Shown here: positions 17,915 to 28,104 of the stretch, one piece after another
How positions within the stretch are numbered: position 1 is the stretch's first letter
Layout of the letters: every line of letters begins with the position of its first letter
Assembly (NCBI GenBank): GCA_032027085.1
Contig: JAVSMS010000001.1
Location: forward strand, 884,332-948,331
Direction: 5' to 3'
Source of the DNA: Pseudorhodoplanes sp.
GTDB taxonomy: Bacteria > Pseudomonadota > Alphaproteobacteria > Rhizobiales > Xanthobacteraceae
Length of the DNA: 64,000 bases
Notes under the pieces: generated by a model
The model's database searches: none
The model's input: only the letters and a program-made list of their open reading frames with translations
Told to the model about the DNA's origin: nothing
Position numbers and translations under genes: made by a program

Positions 17915-19156
17915 ATGAAACGCCTCTACCTCAAAATCTATCTCACCATCATCGTCAGCCTGCTTCTGGTCGTGCTGGTGGGCGGGACGATCTGGCGGCT
18001 GGGTGTCGACCGCTCGCCGCTGCACGAAACTCTGGAGACCGCCGCCGAACTCGTCGCCGCGCATCTGCCGCCGCAGACCGCCTCGCGGGAGGCGCAACAG
18101 CGCGCCATTGCGGATCTGTCGCGCCGGCTCGGAGCCGATGTCGCATTGTTCGACGCATCGCGCCGCCCGATCGCGCAGGCGGGGCGGCCGCTGCCGCCTC
18201 CGCCGCCGCATGGTCAAAGCGGCACCTTCCTGTTCGGTCCCGGCGGGCCGGCCTGGGCGGCGCAATTGCCGGACGGCCGCTGGATCGTGGCGCGCGCGCC
18301 GCCGCGTCATCGCCACCCCGCGCTCGGGCTCGTGCTGGTGCTGGGCGGCGTCGCACTGGCGGTCGGCCTGTGCGCCTACCCCGTGGTGCGCGGCTTGACG
18401 CGCCGGCTCGAGCGGTTGCAACACGGCGTGGAAACGCTCGGCGCCGGCCAATTGTCGGCGCGAGTCAAAGTCGAGGGTCGCGACGAGGTGGCGCGGCTGG
18501 CGGAGAGCTTCAACCGTTCCGCGGGCCGCATCGAGGAACTCGTGAACGCGCACCGTCTGCTGCTGGCCAATGCCTCACATGAATTGCGCACGCCGCTGTC
18601 GCGTCTGCGGCTGGCGGTCGAGCTGTTCCAGAAGACGGGAGACGCGAAATACAAGGCCGATCTGGAACGCGACATCAACGAACTCGATGCGCTGGTGGAT
18701 GAAATTCTGCTGCAGAGCCGTCTCGACGTCACCAAGACATTGCAAACCGCCGAGGAGATCGACGTGCTGGCGCTGGCGGCGGAGGAATGCGCGCATTACG
18801 ACGACTGCCTGGCGCAAGGCGAGCCGGTGATCATCAAGGGAGATGCGCGGCTGCTGCGGCGCCTGATACGCAATCTTCTGGAGAACGCACATCGCCACGG
18901 CAAGCCGCCGGTGCGGATCGAGGTGCAGCGCTCGCCGGAGCAGGCCATCATCGATGTGATCGACAGTGGCTCCGGCATTCCCGAGACCGAGAGCGAGCAC
19001 GTTTTCACGCCGTTCTATCGCCTTGCCACCGAGCAAACGGGTACCGGACTCGGCCTGTCGCTGGCGCGGCAGATCGCGCGCCTGCACGACGGCGACATCG
19101 CGGTGGTGACGCGGCCGGACGCGGCGAGCTGTTTTCGCGTGAGCCTGCCGGTGTGA
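17915..19156 (+). CDS. Sensor histidine kinase (CpxA-like)
   Basis: A 413-residue membrane kinase with a first transmembrane helix (about 8-28, YLTIIVSLLLVVLVGGTIW), a periplasmic sensor of about 100 residues and a second helix (about 135-155, LGLVLVLGGVALAVGLCAY). HAMP follows, then the H-box LLLANASHELRTPLSRLRLA with the phospho-accepting His. The ATPase domain has N-box NLLENAHRHG, G1 DSGSGIPE and G2 GTGLGLSLARQIA. All catalytic motifs are intact. It is expected to phosphorylate the regulator encoded just upstream. The sensor region is Pro/His-rich (LPPPPPHGQ, PPRHRH), compatible with metal sensing, which is inference. Confidence 0.92.
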   Translation: MKRLYLKIYLTIIVSLLLVVLVGGTIWRLGVDRSPLHETLETAAELVAAHLPPQTASREAQQRAIADLSRRLGADVALFDASRRPIAQAGRPLPPPPPHGQSGTFLFGPGGPAWAAQLPDGRWIVARAPPRHRHPALGLVLVLGGVALAVGLCAYPVVRGLTRRLERLQHGVETLGAGQLSARVKVEGRDEVARLAESFNRSAGRIEELVNAHRLLLANASHELRTPLSRLRLAVELFQKTGDAKYKADLERDINELDALVDEILLQSRLDVTKTLQTAEEIDVLALAAEECAHYDDCLAQGEPVIIKGDARLLRRLIRNLLENAHRHGKPPVRIEVQRSPEQAIIDVIDSGSGIPETESEHVFTPFYRLATEQTGTGLGLSLARQIARLHDGDIAVVTRPDAASCFRVSLPV

Positions 19157-19177
19157 CGGCCTGCCTTTTCCTCCATT

Positions 19178-19256
19178 GTCACCCCCGCGAAAGCGGGGAC
19201 CCATAAACACGCCGATCGCAATGTGGCTACGCGTTCCCGCTTTCGCGGGGACCACT
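19178..19256. repeat. Paired REP-like palindromes after the kinase gene
   Basis: CCCCGC-GAAA-GCGGGG (19183-19198) and TCCCGC-TTTC-GCGGGGA (19235-19251) form a head-to-head pair within 80 bases, filling the gap before the MFS gene. They may also end transcription of the kinase gene. Confidence 0.65.
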
Positions 19257-19275
19257 CTGTGATTTAGTCTGCGGC

Positions 19276-20469
19276 ATGCGCACTGCCGGACCCAGCTCAC
19301 GCACGGTCGTCGCCGCGCTGGGCCTGGTGCAGATCCTGGCCTGGGGCTCCTCGTTCTATTTCCCCGCCGTATTCGCCGCGCCGATCGCGGCGGAAACCGG
19401 CTGGCCGCTAGCCTGGGTGGTGGGCGGTGTCTCAATCGGGCTCCTGGTCGGCGGGCTGATCTCGCCGCTTGTCGGCCGGCTGATCGCGCGGCATGGCGGA
19501 CGCCCGCTGCTCGGTGCGAGTTCGCTGCTGTTCGCGATCGGCCTGGTCGGCATCGGCCTCGCCTCAAGCCTGGCGGTCTATCTCGCCGCCTGGTGCGTGG
19601 TCGGCCTCGGCATGGGCACCGGACTCTATGATGCGGTCTTTGCTGCGCTCGGCCGCCGCTATGGACAGGGCGCGCGCGCTGCCATCGCCACTCTCACCCT
19701 GTTCGGCGGCTTTGCCAGCACAGTGTGCTGGCCCCTCTCCGCCTTGCTGCTCGAACAGATTGGCTGGCGCGGCGCCTGTCTTATCTATGCCGGCCTGCAT
19801 CTGCTGCTCGGTTTGCCGCTGCAGCTTTTGGTGCTGCGCGGCGACGGCCAGCCGGCCGCGGCAGACGCGGCACCCACGCACGACAAAGGGTCGTCTAACC
19901 CGCCGGCGCGGCGTGGCGTCACCGTGCTGCTTGGGCTCATTCTTTCGCTCGCCGCCGGCATCGGCTCGATCGTGGTGGTGCATCTCCTCACCTTCCTGCA
20001 GGCCGGCGGCATCGGCATGGCCGCCGCGGTGTCGCTCGGCATGCTGTTCGGTCCGGCGCAGGTCGGCGCGCGCATGGTCGAGCGGCTGTTCGGGCAGCAT
20101 TATCACCCGGTCTGGACGCTGCTCGCTGCCGCGCTGCTGATGCTTATCGGCCTCGTTCTGCTGCTCGCCGCGCCAGCCTTTGCCGCGCTCGCCATTATTC
20201 TTTATGCCGGTGGCTACGGCATTAGCTGGATCGCGCGCGGCACGGTGCCGCTCGCGATCTTCGGCGCCGCCCGCTACCCGCTGGTGATCAGCCGGCTCGC
20301 CTTGCCGAGCCTTGTCGTGCAGGCACTGGCGCCGTCGGCCGGGGCGCTCCTGATCACCGCCTTCGGCGCCGCGCCGACCATCGCCATTCTCGCCACGCTG
20401 GCCGCGCTCAATCTCGCGCTCGCCGCCGCCCTGATGGGAACCTCGCGCCCGCCGGCCGAGGAATATTGA
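19276..20469 (+). CDS. MFS transporter
   Basis: A 397-residue inner-membrane protein with about twelve hydrophobic segments in two sets of six, joined by a hydrophilic loop (about 195-215, GDGQPAAADAAPTHDKGSSN). The motif-A-like loop after helix 2 reads GRLIARHGGRPLLG. Major facilitator proteins export or import small solutes by proton coupling; the substrate is not predictable from sequence. Helix 4 carries GLGMGTGLYDAVFAALGRRYG, a block seen in putative drug-efflux and oxalate/formate-like carriers. It seems to be a single gene; the next gene begins 94 bases on. Confidence 0.85.
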   Translation: MRTAGPSSRTVVAALGLVQILAWGSSFYFPAVFAAPIAAETGWPLAWVVGGVSIGLLVGGLISPLVGRLIARHGGRPLLGASSLLFAIGLVGIGLASSLAVYLAAWCVVGLGMGTGLYDAVFAALGRRYGQGARAAIATLTLFGGFASTVCWPLSALLLEQIGWRGACLIYAGLHLLLGLPLQLLVLRGDGQPAAADAAPTHDKGSSNPPARRGVTVLLGLILSLAAGIGSIVVVHLLTFLQAGGIGMAAAVSLGMLFGPAQVGARMVERLFGQHYHPVWTLLAAALLMLIGLVLLLAAPAFAALAIILYAGGYGISWIARGTVPLAIFGAARYPLVISRLALPSLVVQALAPSAGALLITAFGAAPTIAILATLAALNLALAAALMGTSRPPAEEY

Positions 20470-20563
20470 GCGCCGCTGGCTATGGCGCCGGAACGGCGCC
20501 GCCGGGCCGGCGTTGGCCCGAAAGACAAACGGGCGCAACCTCTCTCGGCAATGGAAAAGACAG

Positions 20564-21010
20564 ATGAGCGCAACCGGCCTCGATGTTTTCGACAAGACCC
20601 TGCAGACAACTCATATCTGGCTGGACGAGATCATGCTCGATCTCGGCCCCGACCGGCAGGTCGCCTGGCACGTGCTGGGCGCGGTATTGCGCGCGCTGCG
20701 CGACCGGCTACCGATGGAATTGTCGGCGCATCTCGCCGCGCAATTGCCGCTGCTGGTGCGCGGCCTCTATTTCGATCAATGGCGGCCGAGCGAGCAGCCG
20801 GCGAAATCGCGCACGCGCGAAGAATTTTTCGAGCGCGTCGCCGCCGACCTGAAGAGCACCCGCCCGGTGAATATCGAGCATGCGGTGCGCGCGGTGTTCC
20901 GCGTGATCAACCATCGCCTCGATCCTGGCCAGGTCCAGAATGTGCGCGAGGCACTGCCGCAACCGCTGCAGACGCTCTGGCCGGACACGACGAGCCACGC
21001 CGCCGCCTGA
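20564..21010 (+). CDS. DUF2267 protein
   Basis: From the ATG at 20564 (GGAAAAG nearby) the protein has 148 residues. It shows the DUF2267 pattern: FDKTLQTTHIWLDEI, then HVLGAVLRALRDRLPMELSAHLAAQLPLLVRGLYFD. A second helical half follows, with TREEFFERVAADL and VFRVINHRLDPGQVQNVREALP. It is soluble and alpha-helical, of unknown function. Members often occur beside CBS-domain and stress proteins, as here, where a CBS protein follows 42 bases downstream. Confidence 0.8.
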   Translation: MSATGLDVFDKTLQTTHIWLDEIMLDLGPDRQVAWHVLGAVLRALRDRLPMELSAHLAAQLPLLVRGLYFDQWRPSEQPAKSRTREEFFERVAADLKSTRPVNIEHAVRAVFRVINHRLDPGQVQNVREALPQPLQTLWPDTTSHAAA

Positions 21011-21052
21011 CGCGGCGCTTGAGCGCAAACTCAATACACGGGAGAAGCCGCC

Positions 21053-21517
21053 ATGAAAGTCAGTGAAGCCATGACCCCCGAGGTGATGATTGCCGATCCG
21101 AACCAGGCCATCTGCGATGCCGCGAAGATGATGGCCGATCTCGATGCCGGCGTGCTGCCGGTCGGCGAGAATGACCGGCTGGTCGGCATGATCACCGATC
21201 GCGACATCGCGATCCGCGCCGTCGCCGCCGGAAAACCACCGACCACGCCGATCCGCGAGGTGATGAGCCGGGAAGTCAAATATTGCTTCGACGACGACGA
21301 CCTTGAGGAGATCGCGCAGAACATGTCCGACCTCAAGGTGCGCCGTCTGCCGGTGCTCAATCACGAGAAGCGTCTGGTCGGCATCCTCTCCCTCGGCGAC
21401 ATGGCATTGACCAGCGGGCCGCAGCCCGTCGGCGGCGCACTCTGCGGCATCTCCGAACCAGGCGGCGCGCATTCGCAGTCGATCGGGAGCAGCGGCCGTC
21501 CCGCCAGCAGAATGTAA
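21053..21517 (+). CDS. CBS-domain pair protein
   Basis: A 154-residue protein with two CBS motifs (about 1-60 and 68-125): MTPEVMIADPNQAICDAAKMM...VGMITDRDIAIRAVA and VMSREVKYCFDDDDLEEIAQNM...LVGILSLGDMAL. Stand-alone CBS pairs bind adenosine nucleotides and modulate partner proteins. The C-terminal tail of 30 residues is Gly/Ser-rich. The ATG at 21053 has GGGAG upstream. It forms a likely operon with the DUF2267 gene before it and perhaps the DUF3422 gene after it. Confidence 0.9.
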   Translation: MKVSEAMTPEVMIADPNQAICDAAKMMADLDAGVLPVGENDRLVGMITDRDIAIRAVAAGKPPTTPIREVMSREVKYCFDDDDLEEIAQNMSDLKVRRLPVLNHEKRLVGILSLGDMALTSGPQPVGGALCGISEPGGAHSQSIGSSGRPASRM

Positions 21518-21579
21518 ATGTAATTGTGCAACGGCCCCTCTTTTCGGCAGACTTGGGCGACCGAGTCAGGGGGCCGACG

Positions 21580-22890
21580 GTGGCAACCGAAGTGACAATC
21601 GGCGGCGGGAATCACCTGGCGCCTCATCCCTTGCGTGCCGCGATCCTGGGCGAGGTGCATGCCCGTCCCTTCACGCCGATCGCAACGCCGGCGCGGGTTC
21701 TGCATTTCGCGTTCGACACGCCGGGCGAGCATGCCGCGGCGGGCCGTACGGCGCTCGCGGAGTTGTGCCGGAAGCATGGACTGAAGGCGCCGAGGCCTTC
21801 CGACAAGCATCATCGCGTCGCTTTCGGCACGAGCATCCTGCGCTGGGAGCAGCATTCGGAATTTACGACTTATACTTGGGAGTTGCCTGCCGAACCGGAG
21901 GCCCTGCCCTTCCATCCCCCAGCGTCCTCGCTGGCCTCATCCATGGCGCTGGTGCCGCAACCCGGGCCTTTGCTGGTCGCGATCGATCTGCATCTCATCG
22001 CGGACGCGGCCGAGCGTACGTCTCCCGAAAAGCTGTTTCAGCGCGCAAGCTTAGCCGTGGCGGAAAATTCCGACGGCACTGCACTTTATGCCACCGACTT
22101 CCAGACTGACCCTTCCGGATTCGTGCGTATTCTGCTCGTCGATCGCGGCCTGGGCAGCGAACGGGCGGGCGCGCTGGTGCAAAGGGTCATCGAACTCGAG
22201 ACCTATCGCACGGTTGCTTTGCTCGGACTGCCAAAGGCGCAGCAGCTTGCGCCCTCGATCAACCGGATCGAACGGCGTCTGGCGGAAGTGACGGAGGAGA
22301 TGCGCAATGCGCACAATCTGGCCGACAATCATCGCCTGCTCGACGAATTGACCGCGCTTGCCGCCGAACTGGAGGCGGGCGCAGCGCAAAGCCTGTTCCG
22401 CTTCGGCGCCAGCCGCGCTTATGACGAGATCGTCAAGTTGCGGCTGCAGACCATCGGCGAACGGAAGGTCGGCGGCCTGCCGACATGGTCGTCCTTTCTT
22501 GCGCGGCGCATGTCGCCGGCGATGCGCACCTGTGTCACCACGGAAGAGCGTCAGGCGAACCTCTCGCGCAAGCTGGCGCGCACCGCAAACCTTCTGCGCA
22601 CGCGCGTGGATGTCGATCAGGAACGGCAGAACCAGGAATTGCTGCAATCCATGAACACGCGCACGCGGCTGCAACTACGTCTGCAGGCGACGGTGGAAGG
22701 ATTGTCGGTCGCAGCGATCAGCTATTATGTCGTCGGGCTGTTCGGTTACCTTGTGAAAGGCGCGCACGATTCCGGACTGGTGCATGTCGAGCCGAGCCAT
22801 GCAACCGCGGCCTTCGTGCCTTTCGCGGTGCTTTTCATCGCGTGGCTGGTCCGGAGAATCCGCAAGAAGCATATTGCGGGGGAGGTGTAG
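21580..22890 (+). CDS. DUF3422 membrane protein
   Basis: The start was set at the GTG at 21580, which has AGGGGG six bases upstream and gives 436 residues; an earlier GTG at 21526 is possible. The N-terminal HPLRAAILGEVHARPF is the hallmark of the DUF3422 family. A long middle part contains helical and coiled-coil-like segments (NRIERRLAEVTEEMRNAHNL; RANLLRTRVDVDQERQNQEL). Two C-terminal membrane helices follow (VAAISYYVVGLFGYLV and TAAFVPFAVLFIAWLVRRI). Function is unknown; it is probably an inner-membrane protein with a large cytoplasmic part. Confidence 0.8.
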   Translation: MATEVTIGGGNHLAPHPLRAAILGEVHARPFTPIATPARVLHFAFDTPGEHAAAGRTALAELCRKHGLKAPRPSDKHHRVAFGTSILRWEQHSEFTTYTWELPAEPEALPFHPPASSLASSMALVPQPGPLLVAIDLHLIADAAERTSPEKLFQRASLAVAENSDGTALYATDFQTDPSGFVRILLVDRGLGSERAGALVQRVIELETYRTVALLGLPKAQQLAPSINRIERRLAEVTEEMRNAHNLADNHRLLDELTALAAELEAGAAQSLFRFGASRAYDEIVKLRLQTIGERKVGGLPTWSSFLARRMSPAMRTCVTTEERQANLSRKLARTANLLRTRVDVDQERQNQELLQSMNTRTRLQLRLQATVEGLSVAAISYYVVGLFGYLVKGAHDSGLVHVEPSHATAAFVPFAVLFIAWLVRRIRKKHIAGEV

Positions 22891-22909
22891 AGCCTACTCT
22901 GCTCGCCCC

Positions 22910-23512
22910 TCACATCGGGGGTGTCAGCCCGTCACGGCCGACCGAGACACGCGCGGCCGACAATGTTCCGTCCGGCTGTTTCTGCGCGGCGACAATGAAA
23001 ATCTTCGCTCCAGGCTTCAAGTCCGCCCTATCGCCCGGCACATAGGTGACGATTGGCGCTTCCGGCGGCACGACGACTTTTTTCTCTCCGTCCTTGTATT
23101 TCACTGTGATGGTCTGACCGTCGACGCCCGCTACTGTCTCAGCAACAGTCGCGTTGGTCATGGTGCTGTTCGGACGTACGTCCCAGGGGAAATGCCCTTC
23201 AGCGACACCACGCATCGGCTCGGGAAAAATGTGGACATGCAAGGCGCGCTGGCTGCCATCCGGCTGCGGCATTGCCGACACGCCGATATAGGAACCGGGT
23301 TTGATGTCGGTCAGTTGCGTCTTGACGATGCCGGACACGTTCACGTTGTCGGCAAGCCTGATCTTCAGTTCCGCACCATCGCGCGACTTGACCACCAGAG
23401 TCTGTCCGTCGACGGCCGCGATCTCGCCGCGCACACGCACATTTTGCTGTGCCAACACGCTGCCCGACGCCAGAATGACCGCCGCCAGGGCGACCAGACA
23501 TCTTGCAATCAT
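22910..23512 (-). CDS. Exported protein with two DUF5666-like repeats
   Basis: From the ATG at 23512 the protein has 200 residues with a signal peptide (MIARCLVALAAVILASGSVLA, cleavage before QQ). Two small beta-rich units follow. The first is VRGEIAAVDGQTLVVKSRDGAELKIRLADNVNVSGI; the second, VAGVDGQTITVKYKDGEKKVVVPPEAPIVTYV, is each followed by a (P)G-type turn and QPDG. This alternation resembles DUF5666-type or metal-binding OB-like modules. It probably works in the periplasm. No partner gene is evident; it converges on the DUF3422 gene with 19 bases between stops. Confidence 0.65.
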   Translation of the reverse strand: MIARCLVALAAVILASGSVLAQQNVRVRGEIAAVDGQTLVVKSRDGAELKIRLADNVNVSGIVKTQLTDIKPGSYIGVSAMPQPDGSQRALHVHIFPEPMRGVAEGHFPWDVRPNSTMTNATVAETVAGVDGQTITVKYKDGEKKVVVPPEAPIVTYVPGDRADLKPGAKIFIVAAQKQPDGTLSAARVSVGRDGLTPPM

Positions 23513-23620
23513 GCGATCCTCCCAAAGTCCGCCTTCGCGCTTACCGCGCGGACCAAGGGGCAACCCCGGCTTCCAGCGACTTATTCCGCCCCGACGGAGC
23601 GATCGGCAATCACGCTTAGT

Positions 23621-24136
23621 TTACGGACGCGTGCGCCGAGGAGCGCGTTTGACAGGCGTCCGGGCCCGTGCCGCGGCACTCCCCCGCTTTGCATGCGGCT
23701 GCGCGAGACGGTCGATCACGTCATCAAGCAGATCGTAGATCTGCTCGAGCTTCGCCGGCCCGATCTCTCGCGCCAGAGCTGCATAGATCGCCTCCGATTG
23801 CGGCGCCACGCTCAAGAACAGGCGGCGGCCTTTGGACGTCAGCGACACGACCACGCGCCGCTGGTCGTTTTTGTGAGCGCGGCGCAGGATCAGGCCGTCC
23901 GCTTCCAGCTTCGGCAGGATGCGCGACAGGCTTGCGGCGTGCAGGCAACAGCTCTTGCCCAGTTCAACGATTTCGATTTCGTCCACTTCGTTGAGCGCGC
24001 GGATGATGCGCCATTGCTGATCAGTCAGGCCCTGCGCGTTGAGATGCGGACGGAACCGCTGCATCACCGCTTCACGCGCCAGCATGAGCTGCATCGGCAG
24101 CGAACGCTCGAAAGGACGCATGCGCGAGGCCGTCAT
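23621..24136 (-). CDS. hpaR: MarR-family regulator of homoprotocatechuate degradation
   Basis: A 171-residue MarR-type winged-helix repressor. The opening RSLPMQLMLAREAVMQRFRPHLNAQGLTDQQWRIIRAL is characteristic of HpaR, which in enterobacteria represses the meta-cleavage operon until homoprotocatechuate or a related ligand binds. The recognition-helix region is CCLHAASLSRILPKLEADGL and the wing DQRRVVVSLTSKG. The C-terminal extension is Arg/Lys-rich. Its start overlaps the stop of the FAH-family gene (ATGA). The perfect palindrome at 25984-25995, between the two divergent arms, is the best candidate operator. Confidence 0.88.
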   Translation of the reverse strand: MTASRMRPFERSLPMQLMLAREAVMQRFRPHLNAQGLTDQQWRIIRALNEVDEIEIVELGKSCCLHAASLSRILPKLEADGLILRRAHKNDQRRVVVSLTSKGRRLFLSVAPQSEAIYAALAREIGPAKLEQIYDLLDDVIDRLAQPHAKRGSAAARARTPVKRAPRRTRP

Positions 24137-24990
24137 TTCTCGTCCGCCACCTGGTTGCGCAAGGTGCCGATCTCCGGAACCGACACTTCGACAATATCGC
24201 CGGGCTTGAGCCAGCGGGGCGGATCAAAGCGTGCGCCGGCCCCGACAGGGGTTCCCGACACAATGAGATCGCCGGGTTTAATGCTCATGAAAGTGGTGAT
24301 GTACGCGATCAGAGCGGCAAAATCGAAGATGAGATTGGCGGTGGTATCGTCCTGACGAACGTCCCCGTTGACCTTGGTTGTCAGGTGCAACGGCTTTGCC
24401 GGATCGATCTCGTCGGCGGTCACCATCCAGGGGCCGATGCTGCCGGTGCGGTCGAAATTCTTGCCCTGAGTGACATTGAACTTGGCGTGGCGGACCCAAT
24501 CGCGGATTGTGCCCTCATTGCACAAGGAATAACCGGCGATATAGCCGAGCGCATTCTCCTTCGGCACACGGCGGCCGTGCCGGCCGATCACCAGCACGAT
24601 CTCGCCTTCATAATCGAGCTGCTCGGATTCCGGCGGGCGGATGATCGGCTGACCATGGCCGACGAAGGAATCCGGCACCCGGAAGAACAAGCTCGGATAT
24701 TTCGGCTGTTCCGAATTGTCTTTGTATTCGGCGTTGCGGTTGGCGTAGTTCACGCCGACGCAGAGGATTTTCTCCGGCGCGACAATCGGCGGCAGCAATT
24801 CTGCGTCCGACAGCGGAAAATCCGCCCGCACGCCGGCGGCGGAGGCCTTCACCTCTTCCAAAGCGCCCGCCTTCAGAACATCCAGCAACGTCCTGAAACG
24901 CGGCAGCCGCTGCCGCAGATCGACCAGACCGTCATCGACAACTGCGCCGAAGCTCGGCCGGCCGCGCAGCACATAACTTGCAAGTTTCAT
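24133..24990 (-). CDS. Fumarylacetoacetate hydrolase-family enzyme, probable HpaG-like isomerase/decarboxylase
   Basis: The 285-residue protein has the FAH fold: an N-terminal lid (1-70), then ILCVGVNYANRNAEY and the metal site DYEGEIVLVIGRHGR with Glu128 and Glu130. The third ligand is expected in GYSLCNEGTIRDW (Glu159 where many relatives have Asp). KNFDRTGSIGPWMVT and GDLIVSGTPVGAG follow. In this operon it most likely handles 5-oxopent-3-ene-1,2,5-tricarboxylate and 2-hydroxyhepta-2,4-diene-1,7-dioate in the homoprotocatechuate path. A fumarylpyruvate or acylpyruvate hydrolase cannot be excluded. It overlaps both neighbours by 4 bases. Confidence 0.8.
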   Translation of the reverse strand: MKLASYVLRGRPSFGAVVDDGLVDLRQRLPRFRTLLDVLKAGALEEVKASAAGVRADFPLSDAELLPPIVAPEKILCVGVNYANRNAEYKDNSEQPKYPSLFFRVPDSFVGHGQPIIRPPESEQLDYEGEIVLVIGRHGRRVPKENALGYIAGYSLCNEGTIRDWVRHAKFNVTQGKNFDRTGSIGPWMVTADEIDPAKPLHLTTKVNGDVRQDDTTANLIFDFAALIAYITTFMSIKPGDLIVSGTPVGAGARFDPPRWLKPGDIVEVSVPEIGTLRNQVADEK

Positions 24991-25904
24991 TCAGCAGCTT
25001 CCTGCGCCGGCAACAGGCCGGCTTGCACAAGCACGGCGTCCAGGCGCTTTTCGAGTTCGGGCGTCGCCGGCACCATCGGCAGGCGGTGCTCATTGCGCGG
25101 AATGATGCCGAGGCGTTTGGCCATGTATTTGATCGGGATCGGATTGGTGTCGTAGAAAATGGCTTTGTTCAGGCCATGCAGGCGGTGATGCAGGTCCTGC
25201 GCGGTCTTGAGATCACCACGCCAGACCGCCTCGCACATATCCGAGAGCAGGCGCGGGCGCAAATTGCCGACCGCGTTCATCAGTCCGCAGGCGCCGATCG
25301 CCATCATCGGAAACGACAATTCCTCGAGCCCGACGAAAATCTTGAAATCGGAGCCGACAGCCGCGAGGCATTCGGTGACGAAATTGAGATCAAGCGAGGC
25401 ATGTTTCATGCCGACGAAATTCGCCGACTTGTCCCTCAGCTCCTTCACCGTGTCGACCTTGACGTCGATCGCGGCGCGGCCAGGGATGTGATAGATCATC
25501 CAGGGCAGATCGATACCGCGCATCGCTTCGAGATAATAGGCGATGATGCCGCGCTGCGGCGGGCGCGTGTAATAGGGCGTGACGATCAGGAGAGCGTCGG
25601 CACCGGCTTTCGCTGCATGCTCGGTGAGCATTTTCGTTTCCCAGATCGATTGCGAGCCGGTGGCGGCGACGACCGGCACCCTGCCCTTCACGATCTCGAC
25701 CGTCAGCGACACCAAGCGGTTGCGCTCTTCGGTTGTCAGCGTCGCGGGCTCGGAGGTCGTGCCGTTGACCAGAATGCCGTGCGAGCCCTCGTCGATCTGC
25801 ATCTGCACCAGCCGCACATAGGCGTCGTAATCCACCTCGCCATTCTTGAACGGCGTCAGCAGCGGCGGGATCGAGCCGTTCAGGCGGTCGAGCGGTAAGG
25901 GCAT
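24987..25904 (-). CDS. DapA/NAL-family class I aldolase
   Basis: A 305-residue (beta/alpha)8 Schiff-base lyase of the dihydrodipicolinate synthase / N-acetylneuraminate lyase family. Catalytic residues are in place: GTTSEPATLT (Thr49-Thr50), VTPYYTRPP (Tyr112), Arg143 in YHIPGRAAIDV, and the Schiff-base Lys167 in FVGMKHASLD. Because it is the first gene of the arm that includes a FAH enzyme and hpaR, the likely role is aldol cleavage in homoprotocatechuate breakdown rather than lysine synthesis; that is inference. The ATG at 25904 has GGAGG seven to eight bases upstream. Confidence 0.85.
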   Translation of the reverse strand: MPLPLDRLNGSIPPLLTPFKNGEVDYDAYVRLVQMQIDEGSHGILVNGTTSEPATLTTEERNRLVSLTVEIVKGRVPVVAATGSQSIWETKMLTEHAAKAGADALLIVTPYYTRPPQRGIIAYYLEAMRGIDLPWMIYHIPGRAAIDVKVDTVKELRDKSANFVGMKHASLDLNFVTECLAAVGSDFKIFVGLEELSFPMMAIGACGLMNAVGNLRPRLLSDMCEAVWRGDLKTAQDLHHRLHGLNKAIFYDTNPIPIKYMAKRLGIIPRNEHRLPMVPATPELEKRLDAVLVQAGLLPAQEAAE

Positions 25905-25983
25905 CGGGCGGCCTCCGGTTTTGCGCGATTGGCGCTCATGCATTTCGGTCCCGAGCGGCTTGACGCCGACCCAGGACCAATGA

Positions 25984-25995
25984 TTAACATGTTAA
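25984..25995. promoter_or_regulatory. Candidate HpaR operator TTAACATGTTAA
   Basis: A perfect 12-base palindrome lies in the 147-base gap between the divergent arms of the homoprotocatechuate locus. It is 80 bases before the aldolase start and 57 before hpaF. Its size and symmetry suit a MarR-family dimer; binding by HpaR is inference. Confidence 0.5.
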
Positions 25996-26051
25996 GTGTT
26001 TTGAGAGGGTCGCGTCAACGCCCCCGCTGCAGCGTGCAGGAGGACAGCCCC

Positions 26052-26431
26052 GTGCCGCACATCATTGTGGAATATTCCGCCAACCTGGAGAGCGATCTCG
26101 ATGTCCGGCGGCTGGTCGACGACCTGCATCAGGTCGTGGTCGACAGCGGCGTGGCCGATCTTGCCGCCATCCGCACCCGCGCCGAGCGCCGCGATGTCTA
26201 CCGCGTGGCCGACGGCGATCCGAAAAACGCTTTCGTGCATGTGACGATGCGGCTGCGCATCGGCCGCAGCGAAGATCAGCGCAACAAGCTGGCGGACGCC
26301 CTGCTTGCCGCCACCGACAAAAATCTGCAGCGCGCCTATGCCACGCATGGCATCGCGATCACGGTGGAGATGGAAGAGATCGACAATCTCACTGCGCGGA
26401 AGAACACCATTCGTATGCCGGAGAAGATTGC

Positions 26432-26435
<4 letters not shown>
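26052..26435 (+). CDS. hpaF: 5-carboxymethyl-2-hydroxymuconate delta-isomerase
   Basis: A 127-residue enzyme of the tautomerase superfamily that isomerises 5-carboxymethyl-2-hydroxymuconate, the third step of homoprotocatechuate meta-cleavage. It starts at a GTG (AGGAGG eight bases upstream), giving the N-terminus MPHIIVEYSANL, so the catalytic Pro becomes residue 2 after the initiator is removed. Other conserved stretches are VHVTMRLRIGRS and ITVEMEEID. Its stop overlaps the hpaE start (GTGA). The frame is open further upstream, but the processed proline fixes this start. Confidence 0.92.
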
Positions 26436-27946
<1,511 letters not shown>

Positions 27947-27975
27947 GCATGCGCGCAACGCAGCGACCCTTATGC

Positions 27976-28090
27976 GTCATTCCGGCTGCGCGCCTTTGGG
28001 CGCGAGTCGAAATCCAGATGCATCCTCAGATCCGCCTATATTTTTATCCGGATTTCGGGATCGCGAGCCCCGCTCGCGCCCCGGAATGAC
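27976..28090. repeat. Long-arm palindromic element between hpaE and hpaD
   Basis: The 115-base element is bounded by GTCATTCCGG and CCGGAATGAC, and nested inside are CGAAATCC and GGATTTCG, so the transcript could fold into one long hairpin. It resembles intergenic rhizobial repeats and splits the otherwise tight hpaFED arm. Confidence 0.65.
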
Positions 28091-28104
28091 CGGGAGGAGA
28101 CCGC

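Noticed and set aside
24987-25904. Lysine-biosynthesis dapA
   Set aside because: The catalytic residues fit the superfamily, but the overlap with a FAH enzyme and hpaR argues for a catabolic aldolase; the housekeeping dapA is expected elsewhere.
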